Source: Chloroflexota bacterium (GTDB lineage Bacteria > Chloroflexota > Anaerolineae > UBA4142 > SHND01). From it: a stretch of DNA of 64,000 bases. The translations under genes were made by a program, and so were the position numbers. The notes under the pieces are model-generated. The model was not told the origin of the DNA, made no database searches, and worked only from the letters and a program-made list of their open reading frames with translations. This document shows, piece after piece, positions 43,226 through 51,379 of this stretch (within the stretch, counting starts at the first letter, position 1; each line of letters begins with the position of its first letter). The stretch is from assembly GCA_004295045.1 (NCBI GenBank), contig SHND01000059.1:186001-250000 (forward strand), read 5' to 3'.

Positions 43226-44299
43226 ATGGCAACGATTGAACTCAAGCAGGTTGAAAAGCGATTCGGCGAGGCGTATGCGGTGAAACCGCTCGACCTTACC
43301 ATTCCCGATGGTGAATTCATTGTGCTGCTCGGTCCATCGGGATGCGGCAAAACGACGACACTGCGTATGATCAGCGGCTTGGAAACGGTCACTGCGGGAC
43401 AGATTCTGCTCAACGACAAAAATGTGACGTGGCTGCATCCGAGCGCGCGTGATATCGCGTTCGTCTTTCAATTCTACGCGCTATATCCGCACCTGAGCGT
43501 CCGTAACAATATTGCGTTCCCGCTGCAAGCGCAGGGCGAGAAAAAAGATGTGATTGATGAGCGCATCAAGCAGGTTGTCGAGCTATTGCGCATCGAACAT
43601 TTACTCGGCAGCCGACCCGGCAGCTTGAGCGGTGGTGACAAACAGCGCGTTGCATTGGCGCGCGCGCTGGTGCGGCGTCCACAGGCATTTTTGATGGATG
43701 AGCCGCTCGGCGCGCTCGACGCCGATTTGCGCGAAACGATGCGCGCGGAAATTCGGCAGCTGCAATTGCGTTTGAACGCGACAACCGTGTACGTGACGCA
43801 CGATCAGATCGAGGCGATGGCGATGGGTGACCGCATCGTCGTAATGTCCGCCGCCGTCGTGCAGCAGGCAGGCACGCCCACCGAAGTGTATTACAACCCC
43901 GCGAACTTGTTCGTCGCCAAATTTATCGGCAGCCCCGGCATGAATTTGGTGCAGGGCGCCTTTGCGGATGGCGCGGTGCGTTTGCCCGGCGACAATCAAT
44001 ATCTCATGCCCGATGGCTGGAAAAATTCTATTGCGCGCAACGAAAATCTCATTGTCGGTTTTCGCCCCGAATCGGCGCATGTAAATGCAGAAGGCGCCTT
44101 GCGCGGTAATGTGTACGCGAGCGATATGCACGGTTCGTACAACATGCTCCACGTCAACATGCAGGGCGACCATGTCGTGCATTTGCGCGCAGAGCGCGGC
44201 ACGCATTATCCCATTGGCGCCAACATTCGTTTCGACATTGATCCGGAAATGGTGCGCTTTTTTAATCCCCAAAATGAAATGGCGCTGCGAAAAAACTAG
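43226..44299 (+). CDS. ABC transporter ATPase 1 (MalK/UgpC type)
   Basis: 357 residues. Walker A GPSGCGKTTTLRMISGL, Q-loop AFVFQFYALYPHLSV, signature LSGGDKQRVALARALVRRP (D in place of Q), Walker B AFLMDEPLGALDADLRE and H-loop VYVTHDQIEAMAMGDRI. The C-terminal OB-type regulatory domain (residues about 240-357) is present and could bind a regulator. A second, different ATPase follows; the two probably form a heterodimer. Confidence 0.95.
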   Translation: MATIELKQVEKRFGEAYAVKPLDLTIPDGEFIVLLGPSGCGKTTTLRMISGLETVTAGQILLNDKNVTWLHPSARDIAFVFQFYALYPHLSVRNNIAFPLQAQGEKKDVIDERIKQVVELLRIEHLLGSRPGSLSGGDKQRVALARALVRRPQAFLMDEPLGALDADLRETMRAEIRQLQLRLNATTVYVTHDQIEAMAMGDRIVVMSAAVVQQAGTPTEVYYNPANLFVAKFIGSPGMNLVQGAFADGAVRLPGDNQYLMPDGWKNSIARNENLIVGFRPESAHVNAEGALRGNVYASDMHGSYNMLHVNMQGDHVVHLRAERGTHYPIGANIRFDIDPEMVRFFNPQNEMALRKN

Positions 44300-44377
44300 C
44301 CGATGGCATATAGCCAATAGCAGATGGTCAATCGCCGTTTGCTATCTGCTATCTGCTATCTGCTGTCTGCTATCCGG
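44300..44377 (+). repeat. Self-complementary heptamer cassette G
   Basis: The left half holds ATAGCCA, ATAGCAG, ATGGTCA units. The right half is four GCTATCT-like units and GCTGTCT. The ATG of ATPase 2 follows directly. Confidence 0.92.
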
Positions 44378-45433
44378 ATGAGCAACATTTCTCTTTCCAA
44401 CATCACGAAAAAATTTCGTTCTGTCATCGCGCTCGCTGACGTTTCGTTTCGCGTGAATGACGGTGAATTTTTTGTGCTGCTCGGACCCACCGGCGCGGGC
44501 AAAACCACGACATTGCGCGTCATCGCAGGGCTGGAAAAACAAGACGCGGGCAGCGTGGCGTTTGACGGCGAAGCAATTGACGCGTTAACTCCCGCCGACC
44601 GCGATATCGCGTTCGTCTTTCAACAATATTCGCTCTATCCCACCATGTCCGTGTACGACAACCTCGCGTTTCCACTGCGTTCGCCGGTGCATCGTGTTTC
44701 CGAAGAAGAGATCAAAACCAAGATTCGCGGCGTGGCAGAGATTCTCCGTATTTCGCATTTGCTGGATCGCAAAACGGCGCGTCTTTCGGGTGGTGAAATG
44801 CAGCGCGTTTCCATCGGGCGCGCCATTGTGCGTGACCCGCGCGTCTTTCTCATGGATGAACCATTGTCCAACCTCGACGCGAAATTGCGCGAGTCGCTGC
44901 GCGTCGAATTGAAACATATCCAAAAGTCGCTGGGCAAAACGATTTTGTACGTAACGCACGATCAAATCGAAGCGCTGACGATGGCAGACCGCATCGCCGT
45001 TTTGAATGAGGGACAGATTGTCCAGGAGGGCGCGCCGGACGATATTTATGATCGCCCCGCCACCACTTTTGTCGCGCAATTGGTTGGAACGCCGCGCATC
45101 AATCTGTTTGAAGCGACGCGACAGAATGGCGTGGTGACGCTCAAAGATGGGACCGTCATGGTCGAGTCCAAGCCAAATTTGCCCGACGCGTTACTGCTTG
45201 GCATTCGCCCTGAAGATGTGAAACCCGACGCGAATGGAAAATTTTCAGGGCAGATTTTGTTAAAAGAGCCGCTCGGCGTGGAGACAGTTTTGCATATCAA
45301 GACGGGCGAACAAACTTTGTTGTCGCTGGTGCCCGGCATGTCCGACGCAAAAATTGGTGATGTGTTGAAATTCAGCATTGCCAGCGACAAACTGCATTTT
45401 TTTGATACGAATCGCAAACGGGTGAACGCATAG
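44378..45433 (+). CDS. ABC transporter ATPase 2 (MalK/UgpC type)
   Basis: 351 residues. Walker A GPTGAGKTTTLRVIAGL, Q-loop AFVFQQYSLYPTMSV, signature LSGGEMQRVSIGRAIVRDP, Walker B VFLMDEPLSNLDAKLRE, H-loop LYVTHDQIEALTMADRI, and a shorter OB-type C-terminus. The start is the ATG right after cassette G; the open frame continues upstream only through the repeat. Two distinct ATPases behind one permease pair recall the glycerol importer GlpST of rhizobia. Confidence 0.95.
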   Translation: MSNISLSNITKKFRSVIALADVSFRVNDGEFFVLLGPTGAGKTTTLRVIAGLEKQDAGSVAFDGEAIDALTPADRDIAFVFQQYSLYPTMSVYDNLAFPLRSPVHRVSEEEIKTKIRGVAEILRISHLLDRKTARLSGGEMQRVSIGRAIVRDPRVFLMDEPLSNLDAKLRESLRVELKHIQKSLGKTILYVTHDQIEALTMADRIAVLNEGQIVQEGAPDDIYDRPATTFVAQLVGTPRINLFEATRQNGVVTLKDGTVMVESKPNLPDALLLGIRPEDVKPDANGKFSGQILLKEPLGVETVLHIKTGEQTLLSLVPGMSDAKIGDVLKFSIASDKLHFFDTNRKRVNA

Positions 45434-45500
45434 CGACAAAGCATTTACAGACGCGTTTGCGATGTGTAACGCGTGCAGAAATGCAAATGCTTTGCCGCTA
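45434..45500 (+). repeat. Imperfect hairpin before the first epimerase
   Basis: GCGACAAAGCATTT with CGCGTT on the left faces AACGCG and AAATGCAAATGCTTTG on the right. It is a plain dyad without the 7-8 bp periodicity of the cassettes. Confidence 0.65.
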
Positions 45501-45511
45501 GAAAAGATACG

Positions 45512-46360
45512 ATGAAATTTGGCATTAACGGTTGGGTGTGGACATCCCCCGTCAACACAGTTGAAGTGATGCGTCTCGCGCCGCATGTCAAACAGCTCGG
45601 CTTTGATTGGTTTGAGATTCCGCTTGAAACCATCGGCGATGTGGACTATGCGAGCGTGGCAGAGGTTTTGCGTGACACGGGACTTGGCGTTTCCACCTGC
45701 GCGGCGATGGGACCCGATCGCGATTTAATTCACCAAGATGAAGCGATCCGCGCAAACGGAATAAATTATTTGAGAGAGGCGATTGATGCAACCTATGGCT
45801 TGGGCGCGACCAATTTGGTCGGACCGCTCTACTCGGCGGTAGGGCGTACCTGGCAACAATCCGCCGACGAACGCGCCCGCGATCTGGACCTACTCACCGC
45901 GACCCTCCGCGAACTTGCCAAGTATGCGAATGACAAAGGGGTCGTGCTGTGTCTTGAGCCACTCAACCGCTTTGAAACGAGTTTTGTGAATCTTGCCGCG
46001 CAAGCGAGCGAAATTGTTGACCGCGTGGGCGAACGCAATGTGGGTGTTTTGCTCGATACGTTTCACATGAACATCGAAGAAAAAAGTCTCGGCGATGCGA
46101 TTCGTTCGAGCGGCAAACGCCTCAAGCATCTGCATACTTGTGAAAATGATCGCGGCGCGCCGGGCAGTGGGCATGTGCCGTGGCATTCCGTCGCGCAGGC
46201 AGTAAAAGATATTCGCTACGATGGTCCTGTTGTCATCGAATCGTTCACGCCAAAAGTAAAATCCATTGCGCGCGCGGCTGCGATTTGGCGCGAGTTCGAG
46301 TCCTCCCCCGACGCATTGGCGGAGAGTGGCGGAAAATTTTTGAGACAGTTGCTCGGGTAA
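45512..46360 (+). CDS. Sugar epimerase/isomerase, TIM barrel (ketose 3-epimerase-like)
   Basis: 282 residues of the xylose-isomerase-like TIM barrel superfamily, closest in pattern to D-tagatose 3-epimerase. The metal-binding glutamate is in LCLEPLNRFETSFVN, followed by VGVLLDTFHMNIEEKSLGDA, the HTCENDRGAPGSGHVPW block and VVIESFTPKVKSIARAAAIW. It is expected to epimerise a free ketose at C3 or an analogous polyol-derived ketone. The ATG at 45512 is the first consistent start. A second family member is at 54892-55866, and both are followed by a UPF0261 gene. Confidence 0.9.
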   Translation: MKFGINGWVWTSPVNTVEVMRLAPHVKQLGFDWFEIPLETIGDVDYASVAEVLRDTGLGVSTCAAMGPDRDLIHQDEAIRANGINYLREAIDATYGLGATNLVGPLYSAVGRTWQQSADERARDLDLLTATLRELAKYANDKGVVLCLEPLNRFETSFVNLAAQASEIVDRVGERNVGVLLDTFHMNIEEKSLGDAIRSSGKRLKHLHTCENDRGAPGSGHVPWHSVAQAVKDIRYDGPVVIESFTPKVKSIARAAAIWREFESSPDALAESGGKFLRQLLG

Positions 46361-46426
46361 AAAGGAAACAGGGAGACAGGGAAACAGTAACTTGTCTACC
46401 TTTCTCCCTATTTACTTGTCTACTTG
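46361..46426 (+). repeat. Self-complementary octamer cassette H
   Basis: AAACAGGG, AGACAGGG and AAACAGTA units face CTTGTCTA, CCTTTCTC, CCTATTTA, CTTGTCTA. It lies between the epimerase and the first UPF0261 gene. Confidence 0.8.
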
Positions 46427-46429
46427 TTC

Positions 46430-47635
46430 GTGAAAACCATCGCCCTCATTGGCGCACTCGACACCAAAGGTTTGGAATACGCGTTCGTTAAAAATCAAAT
46501 CGAACAGCGCGGGCATCGCGTTTTTGTGATTGACACAAGCGTCATCGGCGAACCCACGGTTGCACCCGACGTGAGCGCGGCGAAGGTTGCGCAAGCGGGC
46601 GGCGCAACTTTGAAAGAATTGCGCGACGCGGCAGACCGAACCCATGCGATGCAAGTGATGACGCGTGGGATTGCCAAACTCGCGCGCGAATTGTACGACG
46701 CGAAAAAATTTGATGCCGTGCTCGCGTTGGGCGGCGGAAACGGCACGGTGATTGCAACCAGCGCGATGCGCGCGCTGCCGCTCGGCGTGCCAAAGGTGAT
46801 GGTGAGCACGCTCGCGGCAGGCGATGTGAAAGCGTACGTTGGCACGAGCGATATTGTGATGCTGCACAGCGTCGTAGATGTCGCAGGTGTGAATCGCATC
46901 AGCGCGAAAATTTACGCGAACGCGGTTGGCGCGGTGATTGGGATGGCGGAAACTGAGCCGCCGATGATTCAAGCCAAACCGATGATTGCCGCTTCGATGT
47001 TTGGCAATACAACTCCGGCGGTGACGCGTGCGCGTGAGACGTTTGAAAAAAATGGATACGAAGTTCTCGTTTTTCACGCGACGGGGACGGGCGGCGCGAC
47101 GATGGAGCAGTTGATTCGCGACGGTTTTTTTCAAGGCGTGTTCGACATCACGACAACGGAATGGGCGGATGAATTGGTCGGCGGCGTGTTGGCGGCAGGC
47201 GCGACGCGCTTGGATGCCGCTTCTGAATCCAATGTGCCGCAAGTGATCGCGCCGGGCTGTCTCGACATGGTGAATTTTTGGGCGCGCAGCACTGTACCGG
47301 AAAAATATTCGGCACGTCAATTTTACGAATGGAATCCGAACATTACACTGATGCGCACGACGGTGGAGGAAAATAAACAACTCGGCAAAATTCTCGCGGA
47401 GAAAGCAAACAAATCATCCGCACCCGTCGCGTTTTTCTTGCCGTTGCGCGGCGTTTCGCAACTCGACGCGCCGGGCAAAGAATTTTGGAAGCCCGAAGCT
47501 GACCGCGCGTTGTACGACGCGATCAAACAAAACGTACGCGCCGATATTCCGGTGTACGAGTTGGACAGCAACATCAACGACGACGCGTTTGTGGACGCGA
47601 TGACGGATGAATTACTGCAAATGCTGAACAAGTAA
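46430..47635 (+). CDS. UPF0261 (Tm-1-like ATP-binding) family protein, copy 1
   Basis: 401 residues. The N-terminal lobe has TIALIGALDTKGLEYAFVKNQIE and AVLALGGGNGTVIATSAMRALPLG. The C-terminal lobe has ASMFGNTTPAVTRARETFE, VFHATGTGGATMEQLIRDGFF and APGCLDMVNFW. This is the two-lobe fold of UPF0261 and plant Tm-1, where the N-terminal lobe binds ATP. No enzymatic reaction is established, but such genes sit in sugar and polyol catabolic loci beside the PEP-hydrolase-family TIM barrel, here two genes downstream. A GTG at 46430 is the likely start; TTG at 46424 is possible. Confidence 0.92.
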   Translation: MKTIALIGALDTKGLEYAFVKNQIEQRGHRVFVIDTSVIGEPTVAPDVSAAKVAQAGGATLKELRDAADRTHAMQVMTRGIAKLARELYDAKKFDAVLALGGGNGTVIATSAMRALPLGVPKVMVSTLAAGDVKAYVGTSDIVMLHSVVDVAGVNRISAKIYANAVGAVIGMAETEPPMIQAKPMIAASMFGNTTPAVTRARETFEKNGYEVLVFHATGTGGATMEQLIRDGFFQGVFDITTTEWADELVGGVLAAGATRLDAASESNVPQVIAPGCLDMVNFWARSTVPEKYSARQFYEWNPNITLMRTTVEENKQLGKILAEKANKSSAPVAFFLPLRGVSQLDAPGKEFWKPEADRALYDAIKQNVRADIPVYELDSNINDDAFVDAMTDELLQMLNK

Positions 47636-47716
47636 AAAGTACCAAGTTAAAAGCTAAAAGTAAAGTTACGCGAGTGTTCCACTTTTTGCTTTTAACTTTT
47701 TACTCTGAACTTTTCC
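47636..47716 (+). repeat. Self-complementary heptamer cassette I
   Basis: A/T-rich units AAAAGTA, AAAAGCT, AAAAGTA face ACTTTTT, GCTTTTA, ACTTTTT. The next ATG follows within 3 bp. Confidence 0.85.
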
Positions 47717-47717
47717 C

Positions 47718-48128
47718 ATGAGTGCCAGCCGAAAACGATTACTCTTTATTCTTTTAGGCATCGCCATCTTGCTGTTGGTTTTGGGGTTTGCCGCCATTCC
47801 GATTGTGGAAGGGATGGACCCGAAAACCAAGGCGGATGTCACGATTCTGAACGGCATCCCCTTTATTTTGATTTTCATTGGCATTATCATTTTGTATATT
47901 GATTTCATTATTTTTCTCGCGACGCGTCTCAACAACCACATCGCGGAACGCACCTATCGTCCGGTCGAACGTATCTTGATCGCGGGAATTGTGTTGGGCA
48001 TTATCGGAATGTTTCAACCTTTTACGGTTACCCTCTACACACTTGGTTTCATCGTGCTGTTGATTTCGTTGCTCGGTTATATCATCTGGAGTCACATCAT
48101 TCCGCGCTTGTCCGGCGCAAGAGGATAA
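47718..48128 (+). CDS. Small four-span membrane protein, unknown
   Basis: 136 residues with four hydrophobic segments (LLFILLGIAILLLVLGFAAI, IPFILIFIGIIILYIDFIIF, ILIAGIVLGIIGMFQPF, LGFIVLLISLLGYIIW). After span 2, TRLNNHIAERTYRPVERI forms a cytoplasmic loop. There are no catalytic residues. It is encoded between UPF0261 and the PEP-hydrolase-family gene (7-bp gap), so it belongs to the operon. Confidence 0.75.
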   Translation: MSASRKRLLFILLGIAILLLVLGFAAIPIVEGMDPKTKADVTILNGIPFILIFIGIIILYIDFIIFLATRLNNHIAERTYRPVERILIAGIVLGIIGMFQPFTVTLYTLGFIVLLISLLGYIIWSHIIPRLSGARG

Positions 48129-48135
48129 ATTTTCA

Positions 48136-48972
48136 ATGCCCTTTATTCCGCGTACGGAATCCTTAAAGAAACTGCGCGCCCAAGTCGCCGCCGGCAGACC
48201 GATCATTGGCGCGGGCGCGGGCACCGGCATTTCGGCAAAATTCGCCGAAAAAGGCGGCGTTGACATTATCATCATTTACAACAGCGGACGTTTTCGTATG
48301 GCGGGACGCGGTTCGCTCGCGGGACTATTGCCGTACGGCGACGCGAACGCGATTACGATGGAGATGGGCGGCGAAGTTTTGCCGGTGGTGAAACATACAC
48401 CGGTGCTTGCGGGAGTGTGCGGCACCGACCCGTTTCGTTTGATGAATGTGTTTTTGCGCAAGGTAAAAGCAGAAGGTTTCGACGGCGTGCAAAATTTTCC
48501 GACGGTTGGATTGTTCGACAGTGTGTTTCGCCAAAATCTGGAAGAGACGGGCATGGGCTATGGGCTTGAAGTGGAAATGATTCGTCAAGCGCGCGAACTC
48601 GATTTGCTCACCTGTCCCTACGTATTCAATCCCGACGAAGCGCGCGCGATGGCGGAAGCGGGTGCGGATGTTCTCGTCCCGCACATGGGACTCACGACAA
48701 AAGGCGCGATTGGCGCGCACACCGCGTTGACGTTGGAAGAAAGCGCGCGGCGCGTGCAAGCGATGCGTGATGCAGCTGTCGCCATCAATCCCGACATTCT
48801 TGTTCTCTGTCACGGCGGACCGATAGCGGAACCGAGCGACGCGCAATTTATTTTCGATCACACGCACGGCATCGCCGGATTCTTTGGCGCGAGCAGCATC
48901 GAACGATTGGCGGTGGAACCGGCGTTGGAAGAGCAGACGAAGAACTTTAAGAATTTGAAATTGAGCCGATAG
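48136..48972 (+). CDS. PEP-hydrolase-family TIM-barrel protein
   Basis: 278 residues of the TIM-barrel signal-transduction/phosphoenolpyruvate hydrolase family. RPIIGAGAGTGISAKFAEKGG, IIIYNSGRFRMAGRGSLAGLLPYGDAN, VLAGVCGTDPF, GVQNFPTVGLFD, VPHMGLTTKGAIG and LVLCHGGPIAEPSDAQFIFD are its marks. In plants and fungi this domain is fused to the Tm-1 domain; here both are encoded in the same operon. The reaction in this setting is unknown; aldol cleavage or PEP/enol chemistry are guesses from the fold. Confidence 0.92.
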   Translation: MPFIPRTESLKKLRAQVAAGRPIIGAGAGTGISAKFAEKGGVDIIIIYNSGRFRMAGRGSLAGLLPYGDANAITMEMGGEVLPVVKHTPVLAGVCGTDPFRLMNVFLRKVKAEGFDGVQNFPTVGLFDSVFRQNLEETGMGYGLEVEMIRQARELDLLTCPYVFNPDEARAMAEAGADVLVPHMGLTTKGAIGAHTALTLEESARRVQAMRDAAVAINPDILVLCHGGPIAEPSDAQFIFDHTHGIAGFFGASSIERLAVEPALEEQTKNFKNLKLSR

Positions 48973-49046
48973 CAAATGGCTGATGGCTGATGGCGAATCA
49001 CAAAAATCGTCGTCTGCGATCTGCGATCTGCAATCTGCAATCTGCG
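48973..49046 (+). repeat. Self-complementary heptamer cassette J
   Basis: GGCTGAT, GGCTGAT, GGCGAAT on the left and CTGCGAT, CTGCGAT, CTGCAAT, CTGCAAT, CTGCGAT on the right. The ATG of the FAD oxidase follows directly, and another in-frame ATG lies within the left arm. Confidence 0.92.
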
Positions 49047-50486
49047 ATGCATTTTTCTCCTCTCGAATTTGAAATGATTCGCTCCGAACTTGCCGATGTG
49101 GTGGGGGAGGAGTTTGTTTCGGTTTCCGCCGTTGACAAGTTGGTGTATGCGACCGATTGGTCGTGGATGCCGCAAATGTGGCTCGACCGCGCGCAATCTC
49201 CGGCGACGCCCGATTTCATTGTGCATCCCGCGAACGCGCAAGAAATTTCGGCGGTATTGAAAATTGCGAATACGTACAAGATTCCTGTCGTGCCGTGGGG
49301 CGGCGGAAGTGGCACACAAGGCGGCGCGGTTCCCGTGTTCGGCGGAATTTTGCTCGATGTAAAACGGCTCGACCAAATTTTGGAAATCAACGAAACGAAT
49401 TTGACCGCCACCGCGCAGTGCGGCGTGAACGGCGCGATTTTTGAACGCGCGTTGAACGAACGCAATTTGACGTTCCCGCATTATCCATCCTCGGCGGCGG
49501 CGGCAACGGTTGGCGGATATTTGGCGGCGCGGGGGAGCGGCGTCATTTCGAGCAAGTACGGCAAGGCGGAAGATCTCGTCGTTTCGCTTGAATGTGTTAT
49601 GCCCGACGGAACGTTTGTGAAAATGCCGCCCGTGCCGAATCACGCGACAGGTCCGATGCTGATGAATTTTCTCGTCGGCGCGGAAGGAACGATGGGCGTC
49701 ATCACCGCCGCGACGTTTCAAATCGAACGAATGCCCGAACATCGAATTTTCCGTGCGGTGTTGTTTGATGATTTGCACAACGCGCTCGAAGCGGGACGCG
49801 AAATCATGCTCGCGCGTTTGCAGCCCGCCGTGCTGCGTTTGTACGATGACGCGTCAACGAAATCACTCGTCAAGCGCGTGCTCAATCTCGACCTCGAAGG
49901 CGCGTACTTGATACTGGTTTTCGACGGCTACAAAGAAATCGCGGAGGCGCAGTACGAGCGCGCGATGAAAATCGTTTCGCACTATGGCGCGCGTGATTTG
50001 GGCGAGCATCCCGGCAAGGAATGGTGGGAGCATCGCTACGATTTTTATTTTCCGCCGCTCACGCTCGCGCTGCCGAAAATGTACGGGACGATTGAAACGG
50101 TGACGACGTTCGAGAACATTGAAAGATTGTATTGGGCGAAAAAACAAGCGATTGAAGAAGGATTCGCGGAATACAAAACGCGTTACATTGCGCATTTCTC
50201 GCACTGGTTTCCGTGGGGTGTGATGGTGTACGACCGTTTCATCATTGACGAGCCGCCGCAAGACCCGGAAGCGGCGCTGCAACTTCACAATAAAATTTGG
50301 ACGGTCGCCGCGCGCACGTCTTTGGCGAACGGCGGTATGTTGAACGAACATCACGGCATCGGCTTGAAACTGGGACGCTTGATGCGCGAACAGTATGGCG
50401 ACGCGTTTCCGCTTTTGGATAACTTGAAGCGGACGCTCGACCCGCGCGGGATCATGAATCCGGGGAAATTGGGGTTTAGTGTGTAG
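49047..50486 (+). CDS. FAD-linked oxidase (GlcD/D-lactate dehydrogenase-like)
   Basis: 479 residues of the PCMH/vanillyl-alcohol-oxidase-type FAD family. The FAD-binding part is FIVHPANAQEISAVLKIAN, VVPWGGGSGTQGGAVP, AQCGVNGAIFE and YLAARGSGVISSKYGKAEDLVV. The C-terminal cap ends in GMLNEHHGIGLKLGRLM and LDPRGIMNPGKLGF. It oxidises a 2-hydroxy acid or similar substrate and usually passes electrons to an Fe-S partner (GlcF), for which the gene at 53714 is a candidate. The start at 49047 (HFSPLEFEM follows) is chosen; 49074 is also possible. Confidence 0.92.
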   Translation: MHFSPLEFEMIRSELADVVGEEFVSVSAVDKLVYATDWSWMPQMWLDRAQSPATPDFIVHPANAQEISAVLKIANTYKIPVVPWGGGSGTQGGAVPVFGGILLDVKRLDQILEINETNLTATAQCGVNGAIFERALNERNLTFPHYPSSAAAATVGGYLAARGSGVISSKYGKAEDLVVSLECVMPDGTFVKMPPVPNHATGPMLMNFLVGAEGTMGVITAATFQIERMPEHRIFRAVLFDDLHNALEAGREIMLARLQPAVLRLYDDASTKSLVKRVLNLDLEGAYLILVFDGYKEIAEAQYERAMKIVSHYGARDLGEHPGKEWWEHRYDFYFPPLTLALPKMYGTIETVTTFENIERLYWAKKQAIEEGFAEYKTRYIAHFSHWFPWGVMVYDRFIIDEPPQDPEAALQLHNKIWTVAARTSLANGGMLNEHHGIGLKLGRLMREQYGDAFPLLDNLKRTLDPRGIMNPGKLGFSV

Positions 50487-50491
50487 GTAAA

Positions 50492-51022
50492 ATGGCAACT
50501 TTATCTCGGACCGAAATTGAATCTGCACTACGAAGACTAGGAGAATTGGCAAAACAGGAACAAGAGCAGATTCAACTTGTTGTCGTCGGCGGCGCAGTGA
50601 TGCTGTTAGTTTATCAAGCACGCCTGACCACGCGAGATGTAGATGCAGTGATTCTCTCGCCGCGCTCAACTGCGACTGTTCGCAAATGGGTGAAACAAGT
50701 AGCCCATGAGCTGGACCTACCTGAAGAGTGGCTGAATGATGGCGCAAAAGGTTACTTGATTGGACTGAGCCAAGGACCGACTGTTTTCTCCGCACCAGGA
50801 ATTGAAGCCAGAGCTCCGTCACTTGCACAATTGCTTGCGATGAAATTATCTGCGTGGCGGGATGAAACAGACATTGACGATGCACGAAGGTTGTTGCAAG
50901 AGATCGGGGGCGAGCGAGAAAAAGATTGGAACGAAATCGAACCCTATCTTGTCCCGGGACGTGAGTTAAAAGCCAAGTATGCTTTCCTTGATTTGTGGGA
51001 GAGTCTTTATGGTGCAGATTGA
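50492..51022 (+). CDS. DUF6036-like nucleotidyltransferase
   Basis: 176 residues. LVVVGGAVMLLVYQARLTTRDVDAVI is the nucleotidyltransferase GG...DxD active-site pattern shared by DUF6036 and AbiEii-type proteins. A helical C-terminal part has LAMKLSAWRDETDIDDARRLL. It starts 5 bp after the FAD oxidase and overlaps the next small gene by 14 bp. The context suggests a toxin-antitoxin-like unit lodged in the catabolic operon; the role is inferred. Confidence 0.78.
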   Translation: MATLSRTEIESALRRLGELAKQEQEQIQLVVVGGAVMLLVYQARLTTRDVDAVILSPRSTATVRKWVKQVAHELDLPEEWLNDGAKGYLIGLSQGPTVFSAPGIEARAPSLAQLLAMKLSAWRDETDIDDARRLLQEIGGEREKDWNEIEPYLVPGRELKAKYAFLDLWESLYGAD

Positions 51023-51365
51023 GCAGATCGCGCAAGCTGCCTTGGCAGGCGACAGTTTGCAAACTCGCAGCTTGACACAGGATTTCTTGCGCGAACAAAA
51101 TGTTTTGGCGGATGTTCCAAAACCGCAAACGACGGACGCGCGCGTGCTTGCGCTGTCTGCAAGTTTAGCAGAATTGTTTGCGGTGCGTCTGAGTCAAGCT
51201 GCGCCTGTGTGGACAAAATCAATTGGCGGCATCAACGAACCAGTCTTCTTGGTGAAATCAGCATTGACGATGAAACGACTGCGCGCGTTATGCGAAGCGG
51301 AATCGCCATTGCCGCTACGCAAGCGAAAATTTTTCGCGCCGCCGAATTATCTTGAATTTGCATAG
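51009..51365 (+). CDS. Small protein coupled to the DUF6036 gene
   Basis: 118 residues, mostly helical (VQIEQIAQAALAGDSLQTRSL, ARVLALSASLAELFAVRL), ending KRKFFAPPNYLEFA. The start at 51009 overlaps the DUF6036 gene by 14 bp. I do not recognise the family. Similar small helical partners accompany DUF6036 genes, so it may be the cognate partner. Confidence 0.65.
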   Translation: MVQIEQIAQAALAGDSLQTRSLTQDFLREQNVLADVPKPQTTDARVLALSASLAELFAVRLSQAAPVWTKSIGGINEPVFLVKSALTMKRLRALCEAESPLPLRKRKFFAPPNYLEFA

Positions 51366-51379
51366 AAACAAGTTGCGCA

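Noticed and set aside
46412..47380. 322-codon frame on the minus strand opposite UPF0261 copy 1
   Set aside because: Arg/His-rich antisense of a well-supported gene, a by-product of codon bias.
48990..49046. N-terminal extension of the FAD oxidase with a repeated NLQSA-like peptide
   Set aside because: It is translated repeat cassette J; family similarity starts after 49047.
49863..51128. 421-codon minus-strand frame opposite the FAD oxidase and DUF6036 genes
   Set aside because: Spans several confident plus-strand genes, no family pattern and no ribosome-binding site.
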